A stretch of DNA of 64,000 nucleotides from Nitrospirota bacterium (GTDB lineage Bacteria > Nitrospirota > Thermodesulfovibrionia > Thermodesulfovibrionales > UBA6898), in the NCBI GenBank assembly GCA_021783515.1, contig JAJXTV010000009.1, forward strand, positions 1 to 64,000, written 5' to 3'. This document shows positions 8,846-18,005 of this stretch, one piece after another (the first letter of the stretch is position 1; each line of letters opens with the position of its first letter). The position numbers and the translations under genes were made by a program. The notes beneath the pieces are model-generated. The model searched no databases and had not been told where the DNA came from. It was given only the letters and a program-made list of their open reading frames with translations.

Positions 8846-9585
8846 ACGACTGTCGGATCATAAAGACCGCCGGGATCATCATCATCGGCAACGAGATCCT
8901 GTCGGGGAAGGTCCAGGACTCCAACTCCTTTTATCTCGTCTCCGAGCTGAGGGCGCTCGGGGTGAACATCGTGCGCATATCGGTGATACCGGACGAGATC
9001 GAGACGATAGGCAGGGAGTGCCGTTCGTTTTCCGAGAGCTTCGATTACGTCCTCACCTCGGGAGGGGTCGGCCCGACTCATGACGATATCACAATCGCCG
9101 GGATCGCATACGGGTTTGGAGTGCCGGTAATCAGACATCCCGCGCTCGAGGAACGGTTCCGGTCCCGCTACGGCGGATCGCCGGGCGATTCGATCATGAA
9201 GATGGCGGAGGTGCCGGAAGGCGCGGAGGTGGTGGATTTCGGAAACTCCCGTTTTCCGCTCGTCGTCTTCAAAAACATCTTCATCTTTCCCGGCATTCCC
9301 CAGTACCTGAGGGAAAAGTTCTCCCTCATCAAAGAGCGTTTCCGCTGCTCCGCCGTCTATCTGAAGAAGCTCTTTCTGGACGCGGAAGAATCGGACATCG
9401 CAGCCGCGCTGAACGGGATAGTCGACAGAAACCATGACGTCTCCTTCGGCTCCTACCCCGTGCTCGACAACCCGGAATACCGGATCGTCATCACTGCGGA
9501 GTCCAGGTCGGAAGATTCGTTAAAGATCGCCTTCGGCGAGCTCCTTGCCGCCCTGCCGGGGCGGATCATCGTCCGGACGGAATAG
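8842..9585 (+). CDS. CinA/MoaB-like molybdopterin-binding-fold protein
   Basis: 247 residues, GTG start overlapping the previous stop. The N-terminal 170 residues are a MoCF_biosynth domain (AGIIIIGNEILSGKVQDSN; TSGGVGPTHDDIT), as in the N-terminal half of CinA. The C-terminal nicotinamide-deamidase domain of CinA is absent, so this is a stand-alone COG1058-type protein. These are linked to NMN or ADP-ribose pyrophosphatase activity; the exact role here is not clear. It is followed after 8 bases by the HsdR-N-like gene. Confidence 0.85.
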   Translation: MNDCRIIKTAGIIIIGNEILSGKVQDSNSFYLVSELRALGVNIVRISVIPDEIETIGRECRSFSESFDYVLTSGGVGPTHDDITIAGIAYGFGVPVIRHPALEERFRSRYGGSPGDSIMKMAEVPEGAEVVDFGNSRFPLVVFKNIFIFPGIPQYLREKFSLIKERFRCSAVYLKKLFLDAEESDIAAALNGIVDRNHDVSFGSYPVLDNPEYRIVITAESRSEDSLKIAFGELLAALPGRIIVRTE

Positions 9586-9593
9586 GAGGCGGC

Positions 9594-10157
9594 GTGGGCC
9601 ACAAAAGGATACTCGGCAAGACGACCGACTTCATCACCGGCCGCGAGATCACCGACACCGACGACGAGCGCTACCGGCAGAAACTGGCGCGGTTTCTCGT
9701 CGAGGTGAAAGGGTATGAGAAGGACGATGTCCTCCCGAAGCGGAGGATCGAGATGGAGATAGAGGGCAGGAGGGCGCTGTCGATGGTCGACTTTGTCGTG
9801 AGCGTATCGGGAAGGCCCTTCATGGTGATCAAATACGGGCCGGGTTCGCTCGTCACCCGCGAGCGGCCTGCGCTTGCCGCCGCAAGGATAATGGCGGGCT
9901 GCGAGGCCCCCCTCACCGTCGTCACCAACGGAGAGGACGCCGAGGTCCTCGATACTGTCTCGGGGGCGCTGCTTTCGACCGGGATCGACTCGATCCCCGG
10001 CAGGCCGGCGGCCGAGGAGATGGTGAGGAAAACGGCTGGCCGGCCGCCGTTGTCTGCGAAGCAGATCGAGGCGGAAAAGAGGATCCTCTCGGCCTACGAT
10101 TATCTGGAGCACGACCTGGAGTGCGACGCCGACTGGTGCGAGCCCGGGGCAGAGTAA
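9594..10157 (+). CDS. HsdR N-terminal-like (HSDR_N_2) protein, copy 1
   Basis: 187 residues, GTG start with AGGAGG 5 bases upstream. It resembles the stand-alone N-terminal nuclease-fold domain of type I restriction R subunits (PF13588). Elements seen: GYEKDDVLPKRRIEMEIEGR, ALSMVDFVVSVSGRPFMVIK (the D...K of a PD-(D/E)xK-like core), SLVTRERPALAAARIM and VVTNGEDAEVLDT. There is no helicase part and no modification or specificity gene nearby, so it is not a classical restriction enzyme. A paralogue lies at 11576-12187. Function unknown. Confidence 0.8.
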   Translation: MGHKRILGKTTDFITGREITDTDDERYRQKLARFLVEVKGYEKDDVLPKRRIEMEIEGRRALSMVDFVVSVSGRPFMVIKYGPGSLVTRERPALAAARIMAGCEAPLTVVTNGEDAEVLDTVSGALLSTGIDSIPGRPAAEEMVRKTAGRPPLSAKQIEAEKRILSAYDYLEHDLECDADWCEPGAE

Positions 10158-10191
10158 GGAATTCACTCGCCCGTTGCACAAATATCGACAG

Positions 10192-10226
10192 ACGCTCTCC
10201 CCGCCGGTATGCATCGATGCGGCAAG
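10192..10226 (+). repeat. Partial copy of dispersed repeat
   Basis: CTCTCCCCGCCGGTATGCAT followed by CGATGCGGCAAGG. The same core recurs near 28,931-28,963 (minus), 47,878-47,914 and 49,702-49,738. It lies between two convergent genes and is non-coding. Confidence 0.45.
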
Positions 10227-10231
10227 GTCAC

Positions 10232-10975
10232 CTACACCTCCTGCAGCTTCGGGATGAGCGGTGTCTTGCCCTCGCTCAGGATATCTCCCTTGATGCCGAT
10301 CACAATCTCGTGATACGGGATCTCCTTTTTGGAGGCCTGGAGCGCCTGCTTGGCGACATAGGCGAGCCCCCCGCAGCACGGGACCTCCATCCTGAGGACC
10401 GTAACGCTCCTGATCGCATTTTGTGTGAACATCCCGGTGAGTTTTTCATAGTAAAACTGGGCGTCGTCCAGCTTCGGGCAGGCGATCACCACCTTCTTGC
10501 CTTTGATGAACCGGCCGTGGATGTTCGCCACCGAAAAGGCGGTGCAGTCGGCCGCAAGAAGAAGGTCGGCATCGTTGAAATACGGGGCGGCCGTTGCGAC
10601 GAGTTTCAGCTGGATCGGCCAGTTCGTGAGTTCCGGGCCGGAATCGGCCGCAGCACCTGGGCCGGCGGCACTCTTTTCTCCGAAAGAGACCGCCTTCGTG
10701 CCGGGACAGCCGCAAGGCTCCTCCTTCTTCCTCACCTCGCGGACATGCCTTTCCGTCGCCGCCTCGTCGAAGACATACGACTCCCTCTGTACGATCGTGA
10801 GCGCGCCGGTGGGACAGCCGCCGAGGCATGCGCCGAGCCCGTCGCAGTATATCTCTTTCACCAGCTTCGCCTTGCCGTCGACGATCTGAAGGGCCGCCTC
10901 GGCGCAGTCGACCACACAGTTGCCGCAGCCGTTGCACTTGTCCTCGTCGATATGGATGATGTTTCGTATTGCCAT
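10232..10975 (-). CDS. 4Fe-4S ferredoxin-domain protein
   Basis: 247 residues from ATG 10975 (GGGAGG 8 bases upstream). Residues 5-65 carry two 4Fe-4S motifs (CNGCGNCVVDC; CDGLGACLGGCPTGAL). A linker holds CGCP, and the C-terminal 120 residues contain a conserved domain with TAAPYFNDADLLLAADCTAF and MEVPCCGGL. This layout is common among anaerobes (ATP-binding/4Fe-4S proteins annotated as iron-sulfur cluster-binding). It probably moves electrons in the cytosol; the partner is not visible. It converges with the upstream HsdR-N-like gene. Confidence 0.88.
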   Translation of the reverse strand: MAIRNIIHIDEDKCNGCGNCVVDCAEAALQIVDGKAKLVKEIYCDGLGACLGGCPTGALTIVQRESYVFDEAATERHVREVRKKEEPCGCPGTKAVSFGEKSAAGPGAAADSGPELTNWPIQLKLVATAAPYFNDADLLLAADCTAFSVANIHGRFIKGKKVVIACPKLDDAQFYYEKLTGMFTQNAIRSVTVLRMEVPCCGGLAYVAKQALQASKKEIPYHEIVIGIKGDILSEGKTPLIPKLQEV

Positions 10976-11114
10976 CGGATTGACCTCCCGCGTTCTTGTT
11001 ATACTCCAGTATAGTTGATTCCCTCTCCCGCGTTCTATGATATGGATCATCCCCGGCAAGCAGGCCGCGGCTCGTGCTATAATACTGAAGATTTTACTCT
11101 ATCAAGGAAGTGGT

Positions 11115-11345
11115 ATGAAGAACTGTTATTTCTGCCAGGAGACCGAGGACCTCGAAGACTGGGTCCATCCCGAAAACGGGACGCGGCATTTCTTCTGCGG
11201 GTATTGCTTCAGGACGATCGTCGGGGTCTGCGGCGAATGCGGCGGCATCCTGAGCAAGCTCGACCCGATCGGGGTGAACGCGGAGGGGCAGAGGATCTGC
11301 TACAAGTGCAGCGCCGCGCATGACATGGCGGAAGACGATATCTGA
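11115..11345 (+). CDS. Small zinc-ribbon protein
   Basis: 76 residues with four CxxC knuckles: CYFC, CGYC, CGEC and CYKC. This predicts two zinc ribbons. A TATAAT at 11078-11083 and an AAGGAAG SD precede the ATG at 11115; a longer frame from 11037 has no such support. It starts a tight plus-strand set (11115-12187) with a small helical protein and an HsdR-N-like protein. No known family name; nucleic acid or protein binding is possible. Confidence 0.75.
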   Translation: MKNCYFCQETEDLEDWVHPENGTRHFFCGYCFRTIVGVCGECGGILSKLDPIGVNAEGQRICYKCSAAHDMAEDDI

Positions 11346-11385
11346 GGCTTCTCGACAACGACCGGCAAAGAGCAAGGAGCAAGGC

Positions 11386-11574
11386 ATGTCCGATATCAGC
11401 GAAGAAGAAAAATCCCATATGATAGAGACCTCTTTCGAGGTCGACCGCGTCTACCTTAAGGCCCTCGACGACCTCAGGGACGAGTTGACCGGCCAGGGGA
11501 TCGACATCGATTCGGGCGAGGGACGGAAGGTCTTCGTCCGTGCGGTCCGGAAGCTCAACGAGAGATTCATCTGA
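11386..11574 (+). CDS. Small helical hypothetical protein
   Basis: 62 residues from ATG 11386 (AAGGAG 9 bases upstream). It is acidic and probably helical (EVDRVYLKALDDLRDELTGQ). Its stop TGA (11572-11574) is one base before the GTG of the next gene, so the two are coupled. Not recognised. Confidence 0.65.
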   Translation: MSDISEEEKSHMIETSFEVDRVYLKALDDLRDELTGQGIDIDSGEGRKVFVRAVRKLNERFI

Positions 11575-11575
11575 C

Positions 11576-12187
11576 GTGAAATGCGGAAGGCCTTCCTTTC
11601 TCGACCCCCGCGCCGGCGCCTCCCGCGCCGATGAAAGCCCCCGTCCGGTCCTTCCCGACACGCTTACCGACCGCCTCACCGGGGATGTTATCCCGTTTTC
11701 GAACAGAGACAACATCCGCCAGAAGATTCTGGGGTTCCTGCTGGATGAAAGAGGCTTTCATAAGGAGGACTTCAGAGTCGACAGGGAGATCTGCTTCGAC
11801 CTCGACGGGCAGAAATTCGTCTCGCTTGTCGACATCTCCGTCGTCTTTGACGGCAGGACGGTGATGGCCTGGAAGTGCGCCTCAGGCTCGCTCGTCTCGC
11901 GGGAGCGGCAGATTATCGCCTCGGCGAGGCTCCTGGAGGATTACGTCGTCCCTTTTGCCGCGGTGACGAACGGGGCGGATATCGAGGTCCTCGATTCCCT
12001 TTCGGAAGCAGTGTCCGCCACCGGCTTCGCCGGAGTGCCGTCGCGCGATGAACTGATGAAGGCGGCCGAAGGCGCCCTCTTCAGGCCGGTCAAGGGGAGA
12101 AAGATCGTAAACGAACAGCGCATCCTCTACACCTACGACGGCATCAGCTGCCCTGTCTCCTGCAAAACGTCACCCGAAAAATCATAA
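11576..12187 (+). CDS. HsdR N-terminal-like (HSDR_N_2) protein, copy 2
   Basis: 203 residues with GTG start at 11576, one base after the previous stop; an upstream in-frame start at 11540 would overlap the neighbour. It is clearly a paralogue of 9594-10157: shared elements include RQKILGFLLDERGFHKEDF, FVSLVDISVVFDGRTVMAWK, SLVSRERQIIASARLL and VTNGADIEVLDSLSEA. The core is PD-(D/E)xK-like, although the Lys motif reads AWK here. The first 35 residues look disordered. It lacks helicase and methylase partners. Function unknown. Confidence 0.75.
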   Translation: MKCGRPSFLDPRAGASRADESPRPVLPDTLTDRLTGDVIPFSNRDNIRQKILGFLLDERGFHKEDFRVDREICFDLDGQKFVSLVDISVVFDGRTVMAWKCASGSLVSRERQIIASARLLEDYVVPFAAVTNGADIEVLDSLSEAVSATGFAGVPSRDELMKAAEGALFRPVKGRKIVNEQRILYTYDGISCPVSCKTSPEKS

Positions 12188-12463
12188 CCCCGTTGCCATT
12201 CCTGCAGTAACTCTCCCTTTGCATGCATATCGCCACGGAAGCGAAGCGGGCGGCACTATTCGTCACACCGGCTTGTCCGGAGTCTCCCTGAAGAAGGATC
12301 CCCGACAAGCCTGCCGGCCGGCAGACAGGCGGGAAGGACGATCTCTGAAGGCCGTTCTTGCCGCCCCTCCTCTTCCCCGGCAAATCCTTATCATTACTGC
12401 TATAATAGTCTACCCATGTTCAGGAAATATTCTCATACCCTCCGCCGGTACCGGGATCTGTGA

Positions 12464-14116
12464 ATGGACATTAAGGTCAGCAGCTTCATAGTCAGGTATC
12501 TCGAGAGACTCGGGGTGGAACATGTCTTCGGCATACCGGGCGCCCATATCTTACCCGTGTTCGACGCCCTCTACGACTCGCCGGTCCACTCGGTCCTCAC
12601 CAAGCACGAGCAGGGGGCATCCTTCATGGCCGGCGGCTATGCGAGGCAGTCGGGAAAGGTCGGCGTCTGTATTGCGACGGCGGGCCCCGGCGCGACGAAC
12701 CTCGTCACCGGCCTCGCCAACGCCTATATGGACCATCTCCCGGTCCTGGCGATCACCGGCGAGACCCCGACCTATTCGTTCGGCAAGGGCGCGCTCCAGG
12801 AGAGCTCCGGAGAGGGCGCCTGCATAGACCAGTCCGACATCTTCAGGGGGATCACGAGATACAACACCATCGTCCAGCGGACCGATTACCTCCTGAACGT
12901 CCTGAGAACGGCGACCGGGATTCTCACTTCGAAAAATCCCGGACCGGTGCTGCTGAGCTTCCCCTACAACATCCTGAAAGAGACGGTCGACGAAGGACTT
13001 CTCGACCAGATCCATTTCGAAAACGGCAGGCTTACGACGGCAGAGGACACCATCCCGGCCGGAGAGATCCTTTCTTTCGTGCGGTCTGCGGCCCGCCCGG
13101 TCATTCTCGCCGGACACGGGTCGGTCCTCTCCGGCGCCGGGGATGAGATCGCGCAGTTCTGCGAAAGGACCGGCACGCCTGTGGCGACGAGCCTGAAGGC
13201 GCGGGGCATACTCCCGGAATCTTCAGACCTTTCGCTCGGGGTCCTCGGCATCACCTCCAAGGAGGTGGCCTTTCGCTACATCTCCGAAAAGGCCGACCTC
13301 GTCATCGTCGCCGGTGCGAGCTTCGGCGAGCGTACGAGCTATAACTGGAACAACAAACTCCTCGAAGGCAAAAAGATCGTCCAGATAGACAGCGACGAGG
13401 CCCAGCTGAATAAGGTCTTCACCGCCGATTTTGCGATCCATGGAGACGTGAAAAGGTTTTTCGCGATCATGAACAGGGCGCTTGCCGGAGAGCCGATCGG
13501 CCGCAAGGAGACGGACTCGGCGTCCGAGTTCAAGGTGAGATACCACAACCACGACATCAAGGACAACGAGTTCATCCTCGTCAGCAGGTTCCTTTCGAAT
13601 CTGAACCGCCGCGCAGGCGGAGAGGCGCTGATCTTCGACGACAACATCATCTATATGCAGCGGTTTTTCAGTATTGCCGGGAGCGGAAGCTACTTCCCGA
13701 ATTCCGGGATCTCGTCTCTCGGCCATGCGATCCCTGCGGCAATCGGCGCGCGTTTCGCCTCCGGAAGGCCGGTCATCGCGCTTCTCGGCGACGGCGGATT
13801 TCAGATGTGCTGCATGGAGATCATGACCGCGGTCAACTACGGCATCCCCCTTACGGTGGTGATGCTGAACAACTCCTCCCTCGGGCTGGTGAGAAAGAAC
13901 CAGTTCTACAACTATAACGGGAGGTTCATTGCGAGCGAATTCGTCAACCCCGACTACCGGAAGCTTGCCGGCTCCTTCGGCATCGAGTACTTCAGGGTCG
14001 GGACCGAAACCGAAGCGGACGGGGTGTTCGACAAGGTCGACTTCAGGGACAAGACGAATCTCATCGAGCTGATCCTGAACAAGAACGAATTCCCCACCTA
14101 CTCCTCGGGGAGATGA
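12464..14116 (+). CDS. ThDP-dependent enzyme, acetolactate synthase-like
   Basis: 550 residues. Three-domain ThDP enzyme: N-terminal PYR domain with the catalytic Glu (VLTKHEQGASFMAGGYARQ) and AGPGATNLVTG; a central FAD/transhydrogenase-like domain; and a C-terminal PP domain with the ThDP motif LGDGGFQMCCMEIMTA ... LNN. It resembles IlvB and other 2-oxoacid decarboxylases, but there is no small regulatory subunit nearby, so acetolactate synthesis is not certain. A TATAAT at 12401-12406 precedes it. A GT-A-like gene follows after 9 bases, which suggests a shared specialised pathway rather than branched-chain amino acid synthesis. Confidence 0.85.
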   Translation: MDIKVSSFIVRYLERLGVEHVFGIPGAHILPVFDALYDSPVHSVLTKHEQGASFMAGGYARQSGKVGVCIATAGPGATNLVTGLANAYMDHLPVLAITGETPTYSFGKGALQESSGEGACIDQSDIFRGITRYNTIVQRTDYLLNVLRTATGILTSKNPGPVLLSFPYNILKETVDEGLLDQIHFENGRLTTAEDTIPAGEILSFVRSAARPVILAGHGSVLSGAGDEIAQFCERTGTPVATSLKARGILPESSDLSLGVLGITSKEVAFRYISEKADLVIVAGASFGERTSYNWNNKLLEGKKIVQIDSDEAQLNKVFTADFAIHGDVKRFFAIMNRALAGEPIGRKETDSASEFKVRYHNHDIKDNEFILVSRFLSNLNRRAGGEALIFDDNIIYMQRFFSIAGSGSYFPNSGISSLGHAIPAAIGARFASGRPVIALLGDGGFQMCCMEIMTAVNYGIPLTVVMLNNSSLGLVRKNQFYNYNGRFIASEFVNPDYRKLAGSFGIEYFRVGTETEADGVFDKVDFRDKTNLIELILNKNEFPTYSSGR

Positions 14117-14125
14117 GAGCCTCCT

Positions 14126-15991
14126 TTGAGCGGGCCGCGCGTCTTCCATAACCTCGAGCGGTTCTTCTCCCGATATCAGGACGATCCATCCTCGGCAGCG
14201 CTTGCGTCGGAGTTCCGTGCGGAAGTGCTGCCCGCCCTGACCCGGAAATCGCCGGAATCTTCCCGGGCCGCAAGAGATCTCTACGAGCGCGCGCTCTTCT
14301 TGCTGGAAAAGGACGCGGCCGATAACGGATTCGAAGAGACCGCTCTTGACCTGCAGCGGGGGATGTACCGAGAACTCGAAGGGGTCCTCTCCTCCGCCGA
14401 ATTCACGCGCCATCACTTCGTTGTCGTAGTGCCTGTCGCCGACAGACCGCTCATGCTCCGGAATTTTCTCGACAGTCTGGCGGAGCAGCTGCATGCCTTC
14501 GGCTACGGAGGGGCCGCCGCCGGCTCCGGACCGGTGACCGTATTCGTGATCGACGACAGCAACGATCCGTCAAAGGCAATGCAGATACGAAAGATCGCTG
14601 AAGAGGCATCCGCCGGGCGTCTTCCTGCACATTACGTCGGCCGGGCCGGGCAGGAGGGGATATTAAAAGCAGTCCCCGCCGGCCTCCGCAAGAAACTCTC
14701 GGGGCTGATCGGCGATTTCGGAGACAGTGTCCCCGGCCACAAGGGCGCCTCGGTGACTCGCAATATCGCCTATCTCTATCTCCTGTCACGCCTGGGGGAA
14801 TTCCCGGAGAAGACGCTGCTTTGGTTCATCGACAGCGACGAGGAATTCAAGGTGAAGGTGAAAAGGGGAGAGGAGATAAAGGACGTTTCCTTCATAAACT
14901 ACTTCTCCGTCCTCGACAGGATATTCGGATCTTCCGATATCGAGGTGCTCACCGGAAAGGTCGTCGGCGACCCTCCGGTGACCCCGGCGGTCATGATCAA
15001 TACCTTCCTGGAAGATACGATTGCGTTTCTCGCCGGCGTCGCGGCGGCGAAGCCGGATGACGGCTGCATCTTCCACGGCGATCGCTCTCCGGTCCCCTTC
15101 TCGGCGGAATATCACGATATGACCGGATTGTTCGGCTACCGGAGGCAGGCCTCTCCGAAGGAATATCACTGCAGTCTGACCAGCCGGCATACGGTGCGTG
15201 ATTGCTTCGATGATTTTTCGCGGAGGGCCTCGGGGTTCTTCTCCGGCCTCCATCCGACGAGGACGCAGTATTACGTGCACGACAGGGACCCGCTGAAGAC
15301 GACGCAGGCGAGAACGGTCTATACCGGCAATTACGTAATCAGAAAGAGCGGCCTCGCATATTTCCTGCCGTTCGCGGGGCTGGGGCTGAGGATGGCCGGC
15401 CCCACCCTCGGCCGTATCCTCAGAAAGAGGATCGGCCCGAAATTCGTATCGGCAAACCTCCCGCTCCTCCATAAGCGGACCCTTCCCGGAAAATTTAAGC
15501 ACGAGTTCAGAAGCGGCATACGGAAGGGAACAGACTCGCTCGACCTTTCCGCGGAATTCGTCAGGCAGTTCTGGGGGGACGTGATGCTCTTTTCTGTCGA
15601 GGGGCTAACGGATGCCGATTATCCTGACGATTGTGACGAAACGGCGATCCCGGGCGCGGTGGAAAAGACGCAGGAGAGGATATGGCGGCTTTACCGGGAA
15701 CACCAGACGGAGGTCGGCGGAAAGATATCGCGAATAAAAAGGCTCCTCGAAGATCCGGGGCGGTGGTGGAACCTGAGAACCGGGACGGAAGAGTCCGTCA
15801 GAAATCTCTTCGGCTTCTGCGGCGTCGCCGAAAGGAATTTCGGGCCCGACTCCGCGGCCCTCGGGAAGATCTCCGGACAGATCGAAAAAGGATCGATGAC
15901 GCGGGACATCGTCCGCGCCATTGGGTCCTTTCAGGAGGATGACCGGCTCTGGCGTGAGGCACTGAAAGCGCTGTCCGGGGGCCGCAGATAA
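14126..15991 (+). CDS. Large GT-A-like glycosyltransferase-type protein
   Basis: 621 residues, TTG start 9 bases after the ThDP gene. From residue 90 it reads like a GT-A fold: HHFVVVVPVADRPLMLRNFL, then VFVIDDSNDPSK (nucleotide-sugar site), VTRNIAYLYLLSRL and WFIDSDEEFKV (a DxD-like metal site). The C-terminal 200 residues are helical and unassigned. It is larger than ordinary GT2 enzymes and I cannot name its donor or acceptor. Coupling to the ThDP enzyme suggests joint work on a sugar or lipid product. Confidence 0.7.
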   Translation: MSGPRVFHNLERFFSRYQDDPSSAALASEFRAEVLPALTRKSPESSRAARDLYERALFLLEKDAADNGFEETALDLQRGMYRELEGVLSSAEFTRHHFVVVVPVADRPLMLRNFLDSLAEQLHAFGYGGAAAGSGPVTVFVIDDSNDPSKAMQIRKIAEEASAGRLPAHYVGRAGQEGILKAVPAGLRKKLSGLIGDFGDSVPGHKGASVTRNIAYLYLLSRLGEFPEKTLLWFIDSDEEFKVKVKRGEEIKDVSFINYFSVLDRIFGSSDIEVLTGKVVGDPPVTPAVMINTFLEDTIAFLAGVAAAKPDDGCIFHGDRSPVPFSAEYHDMTGLFGYRRQASPKEYHCSLTSRHTVRDCFDDFSRRASGFFSGLHPTRTQYYVHDRDPLKTTQARTVYTGNYVIRKSGLAYFLPFAGLGLRMAGPTLGRILRKRIGPKFVSANLPLLHKRTLPGKFKHEFRSGIRKGTDSLDLSAEFVRQFWGDVMLFSVEGLTDADYPDDCDETAIPGAVEKTQERIWRLYREHQTEVGGKISRIKRLLEDPGRWWNLRTGTEESVRNLFGFCGVAERNFGPDSAALGKISGQIEKGSMTRDIVRAIGSFQEDDRLWREALKALSGGRR

Positions 15992-16130
15992 TCCGCCCGG
16001 ACGGGGGTCTATCTCTTTCGTCGCGCACGATCTCACTTCGCGGAAAGGTCCCATACGTTGACCCGGCGCGGGCCTTGTCGGGCCCGGTCCTCCGGCCGGC
16101 AACCCGCGGCATTTGGCGGTACAATAAGGC

Positions 16131-17939
16131 ATGGGCAGATTCGCCGCAGCGCTTTTATCGGTCTTTATTCTTGTCAGCCAGGCAACGGCGGCGTCCGATT
16201 TCAGGTTCTCTCCGCGGCAGAACAAGGCTCACCTTATACACTGGCGGCAATGGGGCACAGCCCCCTTCTCCGAGGCAAAGCGGCTTCAGAAACCCGTCCT
16301 TCTCGCTCTGAGCGCAGTTTGGTGCCACTGGTGTCATGTGATGGACGAAACAACATACTCCGACTTGGACATCATCGCGTACATCAATGAACACTTCGTC
16401 CCCGTGAGGGTCGACGCCGACATGCGGCCCGACGTCGACAGCCGTTACAATCAGGGCGGATGGCCGAGCACCCTCGTCCTTACCGCGGCCGGTAATATCG
16501 TCCGCGGAGGCACCTATGTCCCGGCGGAAGACATGGCCGCCTGGCTAGGAAAAGGCGTTGCGGAATTCCGGAGCGGAGAAAGCGGCGTCACGGAGAAGAA
16601 GGGGCCCGAAAGAACGGAGAGAGCGGCGCCCGGGGCGGCGGACCTGAGGGCGGCGATCGGCGCACTGAGGTCGGCATTCGACGGTCGGCACGGCGGCTTC
16701 GGGCCGGGCCAGAAATTTCCGAACCCCGGGGCGATCGATTTCCTTCTTTCCGAATTCTCGCGGAGCGGGGACAAAGGGACCAGGGAGATGATCACCCTGA
16801 CGCTCGACGGGATGGCGGCGGGGAAGATACGAGACGACGTCGCCGGAGGTTTTTTCCGCTACGCGACCCGGCCCGACTGGTCTTCGCCCCATTACGAAAA
16901 AATGCTCGGTCTGAACGCGGGGATTGCGGCAAACTATGCGGCAGCCTATCTGGCCCTGGGCAATGACGGCTACCGGACGGTAGTCAAGGAGACGACTGCC
17001 TATATCATGAACACTCTCTACGACCGGAAGACCGGGGCCTTCTACGGGAGTCAGGATGCCGACGAAGGGTATTACGCCGCAAAGAAGCGGTCCGGCCCGG
17101 CGCCCCGCGTCGACACCACCATCTATGCCGGTCCGAACGCCGAGATGATTACCGCCCTCGTGGCGGCGGCCGGCGCGACCGGATCGAGGGAATATCTCAG
17201 AGAGGCCGAAAAAACGGCCGGGTTCATGCTCAGGGACCTCTACTCCGGGGGAAAAGGGGTCTACCGGTATTACCGTGACGGGGGCAAACATCTGCCGGGC
17301 CTGCTCGACGATAATGTCCTCTTCGGCGGCGCTCTGATCGATCTCTACAACGCCACCGGGCAGAAGAGATACATCGGGGCGGCCCGGGACCTCGCCAATC
17401 TCCTCGTCAAAAAGTTCTTCGATAATCGGCAGGGCGCCTTCAGGACGAGTATCAATACGGCCGTCGCCGGGCCTTCCGAACCGGTGGGGCTCATGGAGTA
17501 CAACACCGTTGTCTCGAACCTCAGGGCAGCCGTCCTTTTATTGAGGCTCTCCGCGTATCAGGAGGACGCCACGCTCAAGGGGCCGGCGGACAGCGCGATC
17601 GCCCGGACGAGAGACGACTGCCTGAGGCTCGGACCTGCAGCCGGGATTTGCGGGACCGCCTTCGAATGGCTGCTCCGGGAGCCCCTCGATGTCGTGATCG
17701 TCACCGCCGGAGGGGCTGAGAGGTTCATCGATGCGGTAAACGGGACCTATATCCCCCTGAAGGTGGTCAAGGTGCTTTCGCTGAAGACGGACAAGGCCGC
17801 TATCAGACGTCTCGGCTATCCCTTGAGGGAGTCCCTTTACCTCTGCTCGAAGAAGAGATGCTTTGCCGCCGTCGGCGATCCGTCCGGGGTGGCGGCCGAG
17901 GTGAGAAGATACCGGGAGAGGCTGAAAGAGAAACGATAG
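16131..17939 (+). CDS. Exported DUF255 thioredoxin-domain protein (YyaL/SSP411-like)
   Basis: 602 residues. A signal peptide (1-21, cleavage after ATA-A) precedes a thioredoxin-like DUF255 domain with the active-site motif WCHWCHVM near residue 65, then an (alpha/alpha)6-type barrel region (GGFGPGQKFPNP; GGFFRYATRPDWSSPHYEKM; DADEGYY), as in the YyaL/spermatogenesis-associated 20 family. Most homologues are cytosolic, so the signal peptide is unusual and places this one in the periplasm. A TACAAT box lies 5 bases before the ATG, again suggesting a leaderless transcript. Function of the family is not settled. Confidence 0.88.
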   Translation: MGRFAAALLSVFILVSQATAASDFRFSPRQNKAHLIHWRQWGTAPFSEAKRLQKPVLLALSAVWCHWCHVMDETTYSDLDIIAYINEHFVPVRVDADMRPDVDSRYNQGGWPSTLVLTAAGNIVRGGTYVPAEDMAAWLGKGVAEFRSGESGVTEKKGPERTERAAPGAADLRAAIGALRSAFDGRHGGFGPGQKFPNPGAIDFLLSEFSRSGDKGTREMITLTLDGMAAGKIRDDVAGGFFRYATRPDWSSPHYEKMLGLNAGIAANYAAAYLALGNDGYRTVVKETTAYIMNTLYDRKTGAFYGSQDADEGYYAAKKRSGPAPRVDTTIYAGPNAEMITALVAAAGATGSREYLREAEKTAGFMLRDLYSGGKGVYRYYRDGGKHLPGLLDDNVLFGGALIDLYNATGQKRYIGAARDLANLLVKKFFDNRQGAFRTSINTAVAGPSEPVGLMEYNTVVSNLRAAVLLLRLSAYQEDATLKGPADSAIARTRDDCLRLGPAAGICGTAFEWLLREPLDVVIVTAGGAERFIDAVNGTYIPLKVVKVLSLKTDKAAIRRLGYPLRESLYLCSKKRCFAAVGDPSGVAAEVRRYRERLKEKR

Positions 17940-18005
17940 CAGGGAACAGACCGACGGATTCACCGGCGTGAGCACCGGCGCCCCGATCGCCCGGGAGCTG
18001 ATGTA

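Noticed and set aside
13223-14494. 423-codon minus-strand frame opposite the ThDP enzyme
   Set aside because: Antisense shadow of a clear ThDP enzyme; composition rich in Arg/Val/Glu without domain pattern.
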